Assembly (NCBI GenBank): GCA_028023455.1 | Contig: JAQFVV010012398.1 | Location: 11,643,160-11,707,159 of the forward strand | Length of the DNA stretch: 64,000 nucleotides | Source of the DNA: Epiperipatus broadwayi | Taxonomy: Eukaryota > Onychophora > Udeonychophora > Euonychophora > Peripatidae | Reading direction: 5' to 3' | In this document: one piece after another, positions 33,161 through 44,547 of the stretch | How positions within the stretch are numbered: position 1 is the first letter of the stretch | How the letters are laid out: each line of letters starts with the position of its first letter | Program-made: the position numbers and the translations under genes | Notes under the pieces: generated by a model | Told to the model about the DNA's origin: nothing | The model's database searches: none | What the model saw: only the letters and a program-made list of their open reading frames with translations

Positions 33161-34556
33161 ATCTTATTGCCTTGGAGTTGTAGATTTGTTTCATTAAATT
33201 TAGTAAACAAGTCTTGCATAAGGTATATCATTTTTAAAATCAATCACATTGGCTCATAAATAGTTAAACATCTTTGTTTTTTAGAAACTCTACCACTGAG
33301 TCAAAAAGTAAAATTTATAAAACTGATCTACACAGGTATCTTTTGATAATCAAAAGCATCAAGTTATTAAATTCTTTATTATTTTCAATACAAAGTTGTC
33401 CAAACAATCTCATTCATTGAATTGCTAAAATGATATAGCGTAATGATCTAGGTAGATGTTCACTCAGATTTTGGCAATTAAATGGTGATGATGAATGACA
33501 AAATATATAGTTGAACATGTTCAGAATTTCTTTTTTTAAATATGAAAGAAAATTCCTATTGTGCTCATTGCTTGCTAAGAACACTATCAGTAATAACTGA
33601 CAATATTACTAAGGAGTTTTTTGTTTGTTTATTTAAGAGTCTTGCACTGCATTAAATATCACTTCTCTCATAATATCAGTTTGCAAATTTTTTAGAAAAT
33701 AATAATTTTTGACAATTTTATTATTTTATGGATCACACGTAGAATTAATTATTGAATAGTAGTTGTAGTTTCCTGATTTATGGATCAGTAATGAAATGTT
33801 TGTAGAAAACACATAATCCATCATCATCTTGGTTAGATGATATTGAAAAGTGTTTTGTCAAGTGCTAGGTGTCTCAAAAAAAAATTATTTTTAAGGTTTG
33901 AAAAAAGATAAATCCTCATCTTTCTTATCAGGTTAAAACTTTTTTGGCCAAATCAAGCATATTGGATAATATATTGGTTGTAAAAAGAATGAATAAAGTC
34001 ATAGTGCAAATATTCAATAATTTATTGTTTACATTTTTTCTTAGGTTCAATCATAATATCTACAAAACAATCAAATTTATGTCTATTGTAAAAGGGGTGT
34101 AAGATGTCAAGAGACATAACAAATTATATAAATGAAAAAGTTAATTTTTCTTGTCAGAACCAATTTTTTTTTTTTTGCAATAGTTGTATTTTTAAAATAA
34201 CATCCATGACATCAGGATAGTGATTTTTTTTCTACAGGACAGCAGAAAATAAACTAAAATACTAAAGAAACTAATAAGTTAGGTTTTTTTCTTTGAACAT
34301 TATATATTATAACAGTACAGAAAAGTAGGGATTAATAATAAGAGAGAAACTGAAATTACAATGTTCCACAATTGGGTAGTCATTTGTCACAGTATACCAC
34401 ATTAGGGCTGAGTTATCAGATGGGAAACCATCATCATCCCCAGATAAACTAAGTATAAAAGGAATGAGCATGAAAAATCAGCCCCAGCTTAAGTTTACCA
34501 GCATTATACAAAATAATTATTCATCATGAATGATCAACAATAAAAATATAAATCAA

Positions 34557-34697
34557 CAATCTTGTATCTAGATTTGAAAGTGGTCCACTATAGACCAGGA
34601 TAATTATTTAGCCACTGTCAAACTGACAATCTTGTGTCTAGATTTGAAAGTAGTCCACTATAGACCAGGCTAATTATTTAGCCACTGCCGAACTTAG
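34557..34697. repeat. 70-bp tandem duplication
   Basis: caatcttgta/gtctagattt begins copies at 34557 and 34627. Each contains tccactatagaccagg and aattatttagccactg. Confidence 0.88.
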
Positions 34698-35175
34698 TTA
34701 CAGGACTACAAACAATAATTTTCTGAATGCATAGACTCAGATGCTAATCCATAAGAATATAACAATTAAAAAATAATGCTGGGATATAGAAACATGTTGA
34801 TCATCATCATAGCTCTGACCACTTACTACCATTAATGTACTGGCAACTATAAACTAAATTTCTAAAGAAATAATAAATAAAATGAAATGTATTGCATGGA
34901 CTTTAAAGAATATCCCCCTTGCACCAACCAGGATCATTATCTGGATGTCCATAACACTAAACATAAACCCCTACTCTATATAACTAACTGTTATTCACAA
35001 ATCTATCTCAGTAATCAAGAATTCTATAAACTATTACTGAGAGCAAGAAATAAAGCAACTTATTACAAATCATTTGAAAAAATTTGTAGGTTACCTCTAT
35101 TATAAGTAAATAATTTTTTAGGGATAATTAAAAAAAGCATAGAATGTGAAGCTGTCAGAAAATAAGTCACATTAC

Positions 35176-35335
35176 AATTCGTGAATCAGGAATTGGATAA
35201 AATGAAGACAGTAAGACTAAAAAATATTTTTTAAAACAATTATTTAATGACTAACAATTTGTGAATCAGGAATTGGATAAAATGAAGACATTAAGACTAA
35301 AAAATATTTTTAAAACAATTATTTAATGACTAATT
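35176..35335. repeat. 80-bp tandem duplication
   Basis: gtgaatcaggaattggataa occurs at 35181 and 35261. The units are nearly identical through aattatttaatgacta, a young local duplication. Confidence 0.88.
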
Positions 35336-36049
35336 GACTAACACTAAACAAGAAAAATGTCTTGATAATATGAAATTTTAAACATTCATTTTATCAAAAA
35401 GTATATTTTCATAAAAATTATAACCAATCAATTGATTTCTATTCATAAATTAACTTTTAATTAAATAAGTTATTTTTTAAAAATAATTAAGAGTTGGATA
35501 AACAATATTTTCAAAATTAAAGATAACAATCTGTGATTTAGCTTAATTAACCTTTTGTTAAGTTTTTAGGAGGAAAAATGAATGAAAAGATAAAAACATT
35601 TCAAAAAAAATTTAAATTTTCTAAAAACTATTTCATAATTATGAAGAGAAAATTGACTGCCTTTTAAGAAAAATAAGGTTCACAATTTGAAAACATTAAC
35701 TTAATGAAAATATTTAAAATTATCAATTTTTACAAAAAAAATTATTACTTTTATACAAAAGATTTTTTTTCTATGTGTACACACAAAAAATATCTTCAAT
35801 CATAGTTTTTTTTTGTGGAGTCCTTCCCAATTATAATTTCCAGTTTTCCCAGTTGAATTTTTTTTTTTGAAAGCTTCTTCTACACAGGAACATGATTAGT
35901 TTGTCCTTTTTCTGGTGTGCAGTATTTCATTTCTAGCTTAACAACAGCAAAATTTTATTCATTTTTTAAATAAATTTCCCAGGTAAGAATAAACAGAGGA
36001 GACATCATGCTCTTGGTTGAAGAAAAGATTGCATATTACTTTAAGGGGG

Positions 36050-36405
36050 TAACTTCTGTACATTTTTATTCCAGTGAAGGCAGGTTACTTGGAGGAAGAT
36101 GATGTCTAGTTTTTATCTAGATTTAGCACATGGTTTTCATTGTAGAAACCATTTTTGAGTAAATTCATAGTCTACTAAAAGCTTTATTAAAACTTCTATT
36201 CTATGCAATAGCTTGGCTAGCAGCTTGATTAAGACTTGACTGCTCTCTCTCTTTAGCAACTATGTTAAGAATATCTTTTCTTACCAGACACTTGGTTTTC
36301 TGACTTATGTACACCTCCATTGGTTTTTTCTAGAAAATTCTTGATTACAAGCCATTTCTCATCAGATAATTTTATAACAACCAATTAGGTAAATTCTTAC
36401 CAATA
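36050..36405 (-). pseudogene. Unidentified degraded coding-like run
   Basis: Minus-strand reading from about 36385 gives LSDEKWLVIKNFLEKTNGGV, then HKSENQVSGKKRYS. A neighbouring frame gives VAKEREQSSLNQAASQAIA. The sequence is GC-richer than its flanks and has the balanced composition of real protein, but it is short and broken. It could be an old transposon ORF or processed pseudogene. I do not recognise it. Confidence 0.25.
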
Positions 36406-39400
36406 CAATTTGTTCAGATGTTTTTCTCCTTAACCATAAACATTGAAAAAACATGTCAAAAAGTTAAATTAACATAAAATTCTTGGCATTTCTAATTAAA
36501 AAAAATTCTTACAAAAGGAAAACAAGATAATAAGTTAATTGCACTGATTTCATTTTTGCATTGAAGAGATAAAGAGAAAATAAAAATAAATAATTCTGAC
36601 TAATTAAAAATAAAATTTACCAAAAGTATTAAAAAAATTTTTTTATAAAAATACTACTAAAAATAAAAATTTATCTCTTTTTTATGGCTAAAATCAATAT
36701 CAAATAATTTATAATATATATATATTTTCTCTTAGCACATTTTCATAGTTTAAATTAAAACAATCAATTACAATTACTGAAGAAAGAGAGTGCTTACATT
36801 TTTATAGGGTTCTCTCCTTTTTACAATCATTTATGACTTATTAAAATATTCCCTTATTAAAATCATATTATTATTTAACAAATTTAATGTTTGAGAATGT
36901 TCATACTATCACTTTGAGACTTAAAATATTTAGTTAATTGAAGACCTATTATTATTATAAAAAGAATATGCATGGGAAAATTAAATATTTCCCCTATTAA
37001 ATAAATAATTCTAAACTAAACCTGAGGAACATACTGACAAACTTATCTACTTATTTTTAATATAGCTATATAGCCAATTGGTTACAATATGTATGTGATA
37101 TTAAATTGTCAAATGTCAAAATTAAATTTATCTAGAAATAATTAATTTAAAGTTTAAAATATATATTAATATGCAAATAAAAATCAGTTAATTTTAATTA
37201 GCCAATTTTTTATTTTCGCTATTTTTTGCCATGTAGTGTAAATTTTAGTAATCATGCTACTAGAGCTTAATAAATTTTTATTCTGTGTTGTCCTATCCAA
37301 ATATCCCTTCATTAATTTGTAGCCTATGGCTTTCATCACTGAGGAGTTTAGATTTTTTTAAACTGCACTCTTGGATCTTTTTTTAATTTAATGCAGTTTC
37401 CCTTTAGTAGACATTTTTTTACTTTTTGATATACTATCAAACTACCAGCTCCAATCAATAATACTTTTTAATTTGTTTCTGTCCATGCTCATTTGCCTGC
37501 ATAATATACAGATCTAAAAACTATTCACTTTCTATAGGTTATAGTGAGTTTAGTTGTTGGTTTTTTATAATCTTAGCACCTTTTTTATTTGGCCAGATTT
37601 AGTACAAAACCATTAAGACATTACTGGATCTAAATAAATGCATAAAACTAGTGAAAATAGAACTGTGTGCCAATGAATAGCAATGTGTAAGCTAAAGGTC
37701 ATATGATATGTTGTTAGCCATGTGATTTAATAAATTGATTTAAGTTACTCTTATTTTTAAGTATTTTTTTAACACATGGTTTATTTACAATTAACCTAAA
37801 TGATTTAATAAATAAATATTATTGGTTAACAGTTTTTTACAATTTCTTCTCCCTGTTACATAAATGTTGTAATAAAAAATATGACAAATATATTTTCTGT
37901 ACATTTCTAACAATATTGTATGGACACAAACCTGTTAGGATTTTATTATTGGTAAATATTAAAAAGCACAGACACATATGGTAGTTATATAAGAAAATAT
38001 ATAAAAATATTCAAATATAAATTATTGTTTTATTGAAATAATAATACAATTTGCTTTATATATGTTTTGTAAAGATCGAAGATGTAGAATGTGAGTTAAA
38101 ATTTTAAATACTTATACTAGCACAATTATTAATTGCCTCATATAATTCAGAAACTATCTAAATTGCATTCCATGCATGTTGTCTGTTTATAGCAATCTAT
38201 TGTAAACAAGTTATTACATTTTCAGATCCCTAAACAATATTTATAAGATTTTTTGACAATTTATGGTGTGCTTTTCTGATCACATTTTTTTTATTAAAAC
38301 TTTATCAACAGACTTAACAACTGATCAGTTATAATTTGTATTTTGTGTGTTTATTTATAAAGTATAGTAATCACTGTGACTTTAATTGTGTTATACTACA
38401 GATGAAACATGTACGAACAATTTGTCAAAATCTTTTTTTAAGCTTTGACCATCCTTTAATTTAATATCCTTCAGTTGTATCCTAGGCTACTATTGGCCTC
38501 TCAGTAATTCTAGTACTTTTCAGAGAGTAATATTATCCACTTTGGGAAACATTAATATAAAAAAAGTTGATATTACTTGTACTTCTATTCACAGATTGTA
38601 GATTAGTTTGTTCAAGATTAAAATGATATTAAAAAGTAGGTTCTACCTGGAAATTTGATTGCAGCGACATTAAATAGTGAAATTGCCAATTTGAATTATC
38701 ATTTTCATGAATTTTTTTTAAGGAGTATATTATAGATACAAAGAATTCTGTTTTTTGGGTTCATTGAAGAAATAGTCCTGACTGAATCTCTAACACTTAT
38801 TGTATTATTGGCTTGATTTAACAAAATATTTGTTTGCTTGATTAAAAAAAGAAATTGAATATAAAACTTTGTAAGGAATTGAAAGAGTAAATGAAATATT
38901 CCAACAATTTACAAGAAAACTTATAAGAATAATTGATAAATTGGTTGCTGATCAGGCTCATTTTAAATATCACTTTGATACATCATGAATCACATATGGA
39001 CATTTTTTTTTTTTTTTAAATCATTAGATGACATTTTTTTAATACAATAATACTGATACTTTGAACAGCTGAATATTTTTGAATAATGATTCAAAAATTC
39101 AGACTTTTGCAATTATTGGTATATTTATTTTTTTCATTCATTTTCCACTAAAATAGAGATAGTCAATGAAATAGGTCTAGAATAAGCTCTTTGTATTTTT
39201 AGGTTGAAAATACTCCAGATTTGGGTAGAATCTTTTACAAAAGATTTAAAATCTGAATATGATATATTAGATTGGAAACTATTGGGGTTTTTTCAGTCTT
39301 TATAGAATCTAAAGTTATATCATCTGATTTTAAAGAAATATTTCTCTTATTCTATTTTATAAAATTAAAAAATATGGAACAATTCATAATAATTATTAAG

Positions 39401-39579
39401 GAATTTTATTATTATCCACTATAGCAAAAGTGCTTTAAAGGATTTAAGGATTTATGTTTCTTCCAGTGAATGAATCGTTATCCGAAAGCAGTTTGATTTT
39501 ACTTTTATCAAGGAATACTATAAATGTGATTTGTATTGCAAGAGAAGTCCAACAAGTCCAACAAAACTACAATTTAAAT
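36406..39579. other. AT-rich stretch without a recognisable gene
   Basis: Dense stops in all frames. About 37300-37345 (gtagcctatggctttcatca ctgaggag) is a single diverged copy of the unit that forms the palindrome at 39.6-40.1 kb, showing the unit is a dispersed repeat. Confidence 0.5.
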
Positions 39580-40090
39580 AACAGAGGCAAAACTCTCCAT
39601 ACTGTATTACCACCCAGTGTAAACCAGAAAAATCAATTGATGCAAGGAGGTTTGTGCATAAAATCCATATCTAGTGTCTACTCCATTGTTTTTAGCTTGT
39701 GGATTTTATCATTGAGGAGTCATGGATGCAAGCAGGTTTGTGCATAAAATCCCTATCTAGTGTCTACTCCATTGTTTCTATCTTGTGGCTTTCATCATTG
39801 AGAAATCATGGATGCAAGCAGGTTTGTGCATAAAATCCCTATCTAATGTCTCCTAGACATTAGATAGGGATTTTATACACAAATCTGCTTGCATCCATTG
39901 ATTTCTCTGGCTTACCCTGGGTGGCATGGATCTGAGGGGCAGATCTGACTCCTCACTGATGAAAGCCACAAGCTAGAAACATTGGAGAAGTAGATACAGA
40001 TAGGGATTTTATGCACAAACCTGCTTGCATTCATTGATTGCTCTGGCTTACCCTGGGTGGCAGTACTGTATAGAGAGTTTTGTCTTTTAT
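39580..40090. repeat. Palindromic array of a dispersed repeat
   Basis: The left arm has a roughly 90-bp unit (gcaagcaggtttgtgcataaa ... actccattgtttcta ... gtggctttcatcattgag) in three direct, partly overlapping copies up to 39855. From 39856 the same sequence returns in reverse (ctagacattagatagggatt ...) with about two unit copies and shared outer ends: caaaactctccatactgtat at about 39590 and the complement of atactgtatagagagtttt at about 40065. Diverged single copies occur at about 37310 and 43210. The unit has no coding potential and is possibly a SINE or satellite monomer. Confidence 0.88.
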
Positions 40091-40586
40091 AACAATTTGT
40101 CTAAGCATAGGCAATAGGGATCATGCAATTTAAATAACTGATTTTAATGATTTTGTCAAAGAATATTTTGTGGCAATGGTGAAATAGTTTAATTGTCATG
40201 AAATTTTATTTATGCCTGCTATATGATGGTATGATAAGAAATATAAAAACAGTAGATTGTAAACTAAAGCATTTGAAATAAAAACTGGTATTAAATTGGT
40301 AAATGTGTTAACCCTAACTCTGTTTTTCATTTTTATGACAATGGCCTTTTATTAGTTTTTTTTAATAGACATCAAATTGTGATGTAAATTTGATAGTGGG
40401 GTTTTAATTTTAACAAATTGAAAAAACAACAACATTATCTTCTATTTGTTTTCTAAATTTACAGTACATTATCGATTTTTCTGGTTATGCTATTTTAATA
40501 AATGATCTGCTTGATATTTTGAATTCAAAAATGTGTTTTGTTTAAATAATTACTGCTCCAGTAATGTTAGTATTTTTTTTTAATAG

Positions 40587-40620
40587 TGATGAAAGAAAAA
40601 TCATCAAATTTTTGGCTTGG
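40587..40620 (+). CDS. Candidate 34-nt host micro-exon
   Basis: A T-rich tract ending ttttttttaatag precedes 34 nt ending at a consensus donor (CTTGG|GTAAGTACT). In the phase that joins the next candidate exon at 42863 it reads MKEKSSNFWLG. An alternative phase gives DERKIIKFLAW, which would not join in frame. Fit between this exon's end (two bases of a codon) and the next exon's first base supports, but does not prove, a shared transcript. No family is recognised, and such short splice-like intervals also arise by chance. Confidence 0.25.
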
Positions 40621-40750
40621 GTAAGTACTACCGTGAGGATGTGTATTGTTTCAGATATCTTGAAAGCTCTTTAGATAGAAAAATGGTTAGGACTTGGAGG
40701 TTGAAGCAATACAACCCCAATATGTTACTACTATATTTAATAATATAAAA

Positions 40751-41223
40751 CAAGGGTGTCCAACAAGTCGATCGTGATCCATCGGTTGATCGCAAAGCCA
40801 TTTTTGGTCGATCGCGAGGCCAATCTGGCAAGAGCTGTTGAGTAACGAGTGAAACAAATTAAGTCAAGATTTTCAAGTTTTTTTGTTATTTTTGTTTTTG
40901 TTCTAATTTTTTTTCAATTCTAGATAGGTGAAGTCCACTAAGCCATATCATTATTGAAAATAATATTTTTAATCTTGATTTAATGTAGCTAATTTGAATT
41001 AATAAATATTGTTGCTTTAATTCCCCCGGGCATGAGTTTTTGGCCCGTTAAATAATTGTTATTTTTTACTAGGTAGATATATAAAAATAGTATGTATTTC
41101 ATACCTCCCTCCACTTAGACTGCGCCTATGACATTAAGTTGATCGCCTATGGCAACAAGTCAATCGCAACACATTTTTAAAATAAAAAGTAGATCTTATG
41201 AACACAAAAGTTGGCCACTCCTG
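40751..41223. mobile_element. Non-autonomous hAT element (473 bp)
   Basis: The ends are CAAGGGTGTCCAAC and the inverted GTTGGCCACTCCTG (11/14 match). Both are flanked by the identical 8-bp atataaaa (40743-40750 and 41224-41231). Near each end lie gatcg-rich repeats (tcgatcgtgatccatcggtt, ttggtcgatcgcgagg, agttgatcgcctatgg). There is no coding capacity. The 8-bp duplication and CAxxGGTG-type ends place it in the hAT group. Its ends differ from those of the 20.6 kb element, so a different transposase probably moved it. Confidence 0.88.
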
Positions 41224-41231
41224 ATATAAAA

Positions 41232-42862
41232 GATTGGGTAATTTATTTATACAGTATTATTTTTTGATACATTTAGAATATGGAAGTCAGACATAATCTC
41301 CTTATTGATTTAACATTTTGAAGAATGAATAGAAAAATCATTTGACCAGTCTGTAGTTTCTTAGTTTGTTTAGTACTAGTATTAATTCTTCATTGGAATT
41401 GGCATATGAAGCAAATAAATAATATCAGATTTCTTCTGATCTTGAACATCATTTTCATAGAAAAGGTAGACCCTGTTTTTTCTTAAACAAATGAATAGTA
41501 ACAGATTTTATATGATCTTCAATATAGTCTTCATGGAAAATGCGAACTCTTGTTATCTTTTTTAGGAAACTTCAGAGACTCCTAAAAAGGTTTAATATTG
41601 CTTAAATTGAATTGAAGCATTTGTCTATATGTAAAATATAATGGACAGTTACAATTTGGTATTCGCAAATCTTTTAGAAAAATAAAAAAGGTATACATGT
41701 AATTTAATTTAAAGATAGCATTGCAAGATATGAAATGAAAAGCTAAACAATGAACATGTGATATGTTAACTGGTTTATAATTAAATTATACAATCATTGC
41801 AGAATTTATTTTTAAACTCTTGCTCTTTGTCCATTTATCTTTTTTTTTAAGTTAAAATGAGTATATATATACATGGTTTTCTAATGATGATTATGAATTT
41901 CTGTTATTCTGCATTCAAACCAACTTTTGCAGCTGTCTAAATTAAAGAAAATGTGTTGATCATGTCTTCAAATTTATTAAGAATCTTCAATATATTAAGA
42001 ATCTTTAAAACACGAAAGTCTGTAATTCAGAGCAGAACTTAATTGCAAGAGACAAGTTTATATATATACTGATCTATAAAAGGTAAGCTATTAATTAGAG
42101 AATAAACAATTGGGGGAAAAGTTAAATTAGGTATATCATCCATTTGATTATTCATAATATTTTCCATCCTTTGCTTTCTTTTTCACAAAGATAAGATTAC
42201 AAATTATTTGACAAAATATTTAACATCTTGTCTCATACGTTTTGTATTTTATCACTCAAGATATTTTAAATACATACAATAAATATCAAAATTCTGGTTC
42301 ATGTTAATCCTTGTTTTTTTTTTTTTAAGGAACAATGTTAAGATGCATTATATAAATGGAACTTTCAATTTTTTGCGTTAAATTTTTATTATAAATATAA
42401 TTTTTTAATTGTATGCTGACTGTCCTAAACTAATGTAAAAAAAAAAGTAATCTCTTTCTAGTATTGACAATATATAGAAATTTTATTAAGTTATTATTTT
42501 ATATAATAGCTACATTTTCTTTTAAAAAGCGAATTTTTACATAATTTAACTTATAAATCTATATATTTATAATCTGTCATATACACGATTTATTTATATT
42601 TAGAAGTAAGTTCGTGGTTTTTAAATTTATTTTGCTGAAAATCAATAATTTTCTAATCTTGACCAGTTGAAAAAGAAAATCAGGATGGTGCTGCCATCTC
42701 CAAAACATTTTATACTTTCAATTTCAATCCAATTCTTTCTTCTTTTTTAATTATGATGAAGTATAATTTTATGTCTATCTTCATTGCCTATTTTTATTTA
42801 TTTCCCTATGCTTTTGTTTGTTTATATATATAAAATATTTCTTTTGGGTTTGTTCGTTTTAG
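41232..42862. other. AT-rich, probably intronic sequence
   Basis: No open frame or repeat family was recognised. A repeated 'tcagatttcttctgatctt' / 'acagattttatatgatctt' pair at about 41425 and 41500 marks a diverged duplication of roughly 75 bp. Confidence 0.4.
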
Positions 42863-42932
42863 AAACTTAAAGGAATTAACGGAAAAAAGTAAAAGAGCTA
42901 CCAGCTATTTAGAAGAACTCTCAAGAAAAATG
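42863..42932 (+). CDS. Candidate host exon, coiled-coil-like peptide
   Basis: Acceptor tgttcgttttag|AAAC and donor AAATG|GTAAGAAT enclose 70 nt. Only one frame is open: after one leading base it reads NLKELTEKSKRATSYLEELS and RKM. Leu/Tyr at heptad-like spacing (L, L, Y/L, L) and the high charge suggest a coiled-coil segment. The coding sequence is strikingly protein-like amid very AT-rich DNA, which makes it the best host-exon candidate in the window. The protein family is not identified. The exon ends in phase 0, compatible with the candidate terminal exon at 57331. Confidence 0.5.
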
Positions 42933-43392
42933 GTAAGAATATGCTAAAAAAAAAATATTTACAGGTGTAATAAATAAAATATTCTCCCTGCAGACTTGTT
43001 TAAAGCTTCAGTGAGTTTTTTATATCTGTTTTAAAAAAGAGTCAATAAACAATTACATGCTAAAGATTTTTTATCCTTCCTACTTTTACTTTTTTTTGTC
43101 AAATGTAATATAAAATAGAATTGTATTATTAGATTTTTTTTTATTGCTTTCTAATAAAGTTAACTGAAAGTATATCCTTTTATTTCTCTTGGAGGTCTTA
43201 AAGAATTTAAGCAGGGCAAATTCCTAATGTCTACTCCATTTGTTCTTATCATTACAACCATTATTACTATATGATTATTCATTTATTCATATAATATATG
43301 AAATAAACAGGCTGTTCACCAACATGCTTTTGCCAACTTGGTGAGTTTATTGGCTTTTTACGTTTGAGTTTAAGATCAAGATACATTCTGGG

Positions 43393-43640
43393 TTTTTTTT
43401 TTACTCTGAATTTAAGATTAATACACATCATAGTCATTATTCCCAGGAAGCTGTAAAGTTTCAAGCCAAGGCAGCAGTTGATGGCCGGAGGTGGAATGCT
43501 AAGAATCGCTGGTTGCAGACCCAGGCTACCATTTGTCGATGACCTTTTTCCATGTGTCATAGCATCGGCCAGAAAGCGAACCTGCTAACCCGGGACAACT
43601 GCTTGTAAGGCAGCTATACTGACCTCTCGACCACCAATGC
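43393..43640 (-). mobile_element. tRNA-Val-derived SINE
   Basis: On the minus strand the element begins with the tRNA-like head at 43640, continues through a tRNA-unrelated body (ctatgacacatgg ... gcctgggtctgcaaccagcg ... tccaccteccgg-type GC-rich sequence) and ends in a run of ten A (T run at 43393-43402 on the plus strand). Head, body and A-tail are the standard SINE layout. It is much less AT-rich than its surroundings. No target-site duplication could be paired by eye, and no second copy was found in the window. It lies about 25 bp upstream of the RTE-like LINE, in opposite orientation. Confidence 0.72.
43562..43640 (-). ncRNA. tRNA-like head of the SINE (anticodon UAC, Val-like)
   Basis: The 7-bp acceptor stem pairs GCATTGG with CCGATGC (one G-U). 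A D-arm-like tggtcgagaggtcagtata follows. The anticodon arm is CTGC-CTTACAA-GCAG with anticodon TAC. The T-arm region is abnormal: cccgggttagcaggttcgctttctgg carries extra bases, so the usual 5-bp stem and 7-nt loop are disrupted. A functional tRNA is therefore unlikely. The A and B boxes would still serve as an internal pol III promoter, as in tRNA-derived SINEs. Confidence 0.7.
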
Positions 43641-43664
43641 TTGACATGACCTTTTTATTTAGAT

Positions 43665-44393
43665 ACTTACAACTGCAAATCACTTTCAAGTGAAGGAAAA
43701 TTGCAAGAATTGGTAGAACTGTCTCATATTAAATGGGACATTATTGGACTTTTTGAAGTTAGAAGAAAAAGAGAAGAAACAATTGATTAAATAAATAGAC
43801 ATGTAATATACTACAAAGGCACAAATATTGGAAGTACAAGTGGACTCGGATTCATTATAAATAAAAAATGGAAGAACAACTTTGTGGAGATATATGGTGT
43901 ATCAGATAAAATGGCAAGATAAGTTTCAACTTAATAGCAGATACCAAATGCAGCTGGTTTATGCTCCAACAAGTTCTCATAGTGATGAAGTAGTAGAGGC
44001 TTTTTATATGGATGTGCAAAAGGCTTTTGATCAGACCAAACAACATTCTAAAATTGTTATGGAAGAATTTAATACTAGAATTGGTAAACAATTGAAAGAT
44101 GAAACTGCTCTAGGTAAATTTTGTTAAGGTGTTAGAAATAAGAGAAGACATAGACTGTGGAGTTTGTAGAAAAGTGAAAACTTTATGTTATGAATTTTTT
44201 TTTTTTTTTTGAGAAAAATGTTAAATGGAACTGGATATGGAAGTATCTAAATGAAGGTGCGGCAGAATTGGATTATATTTTGATTAACAGAAAATATATA
44301 TTTCAATATTCTAATGTTCTTAATAAATTCAACAAAGGAAGTGATTATCGATCAGTGAGATGTAAAATACTGCAAAATTGGAGACAAAAATAA
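43665..44393 (+). pseudogene. RTE-like LINE endonuclease with lost catalytic residues
   Basis: Reading starts TYNCKSLSSEGKLQELVELS, then IKWDIIGLFEVRRKREETID (the catalytic Glu is kept in 'FEVRR') and YYKGTNIGSTSGLGFIINKK. Frame 43882-44127 follows with YQMQLVYAPTSSHSDEVVEA, FYMDVQKAFDQTKQHSKIVM and EEFNTRIG. The family motif 'GDFNA.IG' is changed to EEFN, losing the key Asp. Frame 44190-44393 has ELDYILINRKYIFQYSNVLN and KGSDYRSVR, where the usual SDHR His is Tyr. Two catalytic sites are lost, so the domain is dead. It would otherwise nick target DNA. Confidence 0.85.
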
Positions 44394-44547
44394 TTAAGAA
44401 AAACAATATTCACTGTTAAATATTCCTAATCTTCAGAAACATTCTATTGAATTTAAGTTAGAACTTGTAAATAGAGTTCAGGTATTAACAGATTTTGCAC
44501 ATGATTCAGATTTAAATGAAATCAATAGGAAAATAAGAGCTACACTT

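Larger units (their letters stand above)
33200..36040. other. AT-rich stretch with two short tandem duplications
   Basis: No gene is recognised. Open runs (for example 34887-35105, 72 codons) show no motif. Tandem duplications lie at 34557-34697 and 35176-35335. Some sequence around 33900-34100 may be the decayed upstream part of the minus-strand hAT gene, but no block could be aligned by eye. Confidence 0.45.

Noticed and set aside
43562-43640. Functional tRNA-Val (UAC) gene
   Set aside because: The acceptor and anticodon arms fit, but the T-arm has extra bases and the sequence runs into a SINE-like body and A-tail. It is annotated as a SINE head instead.
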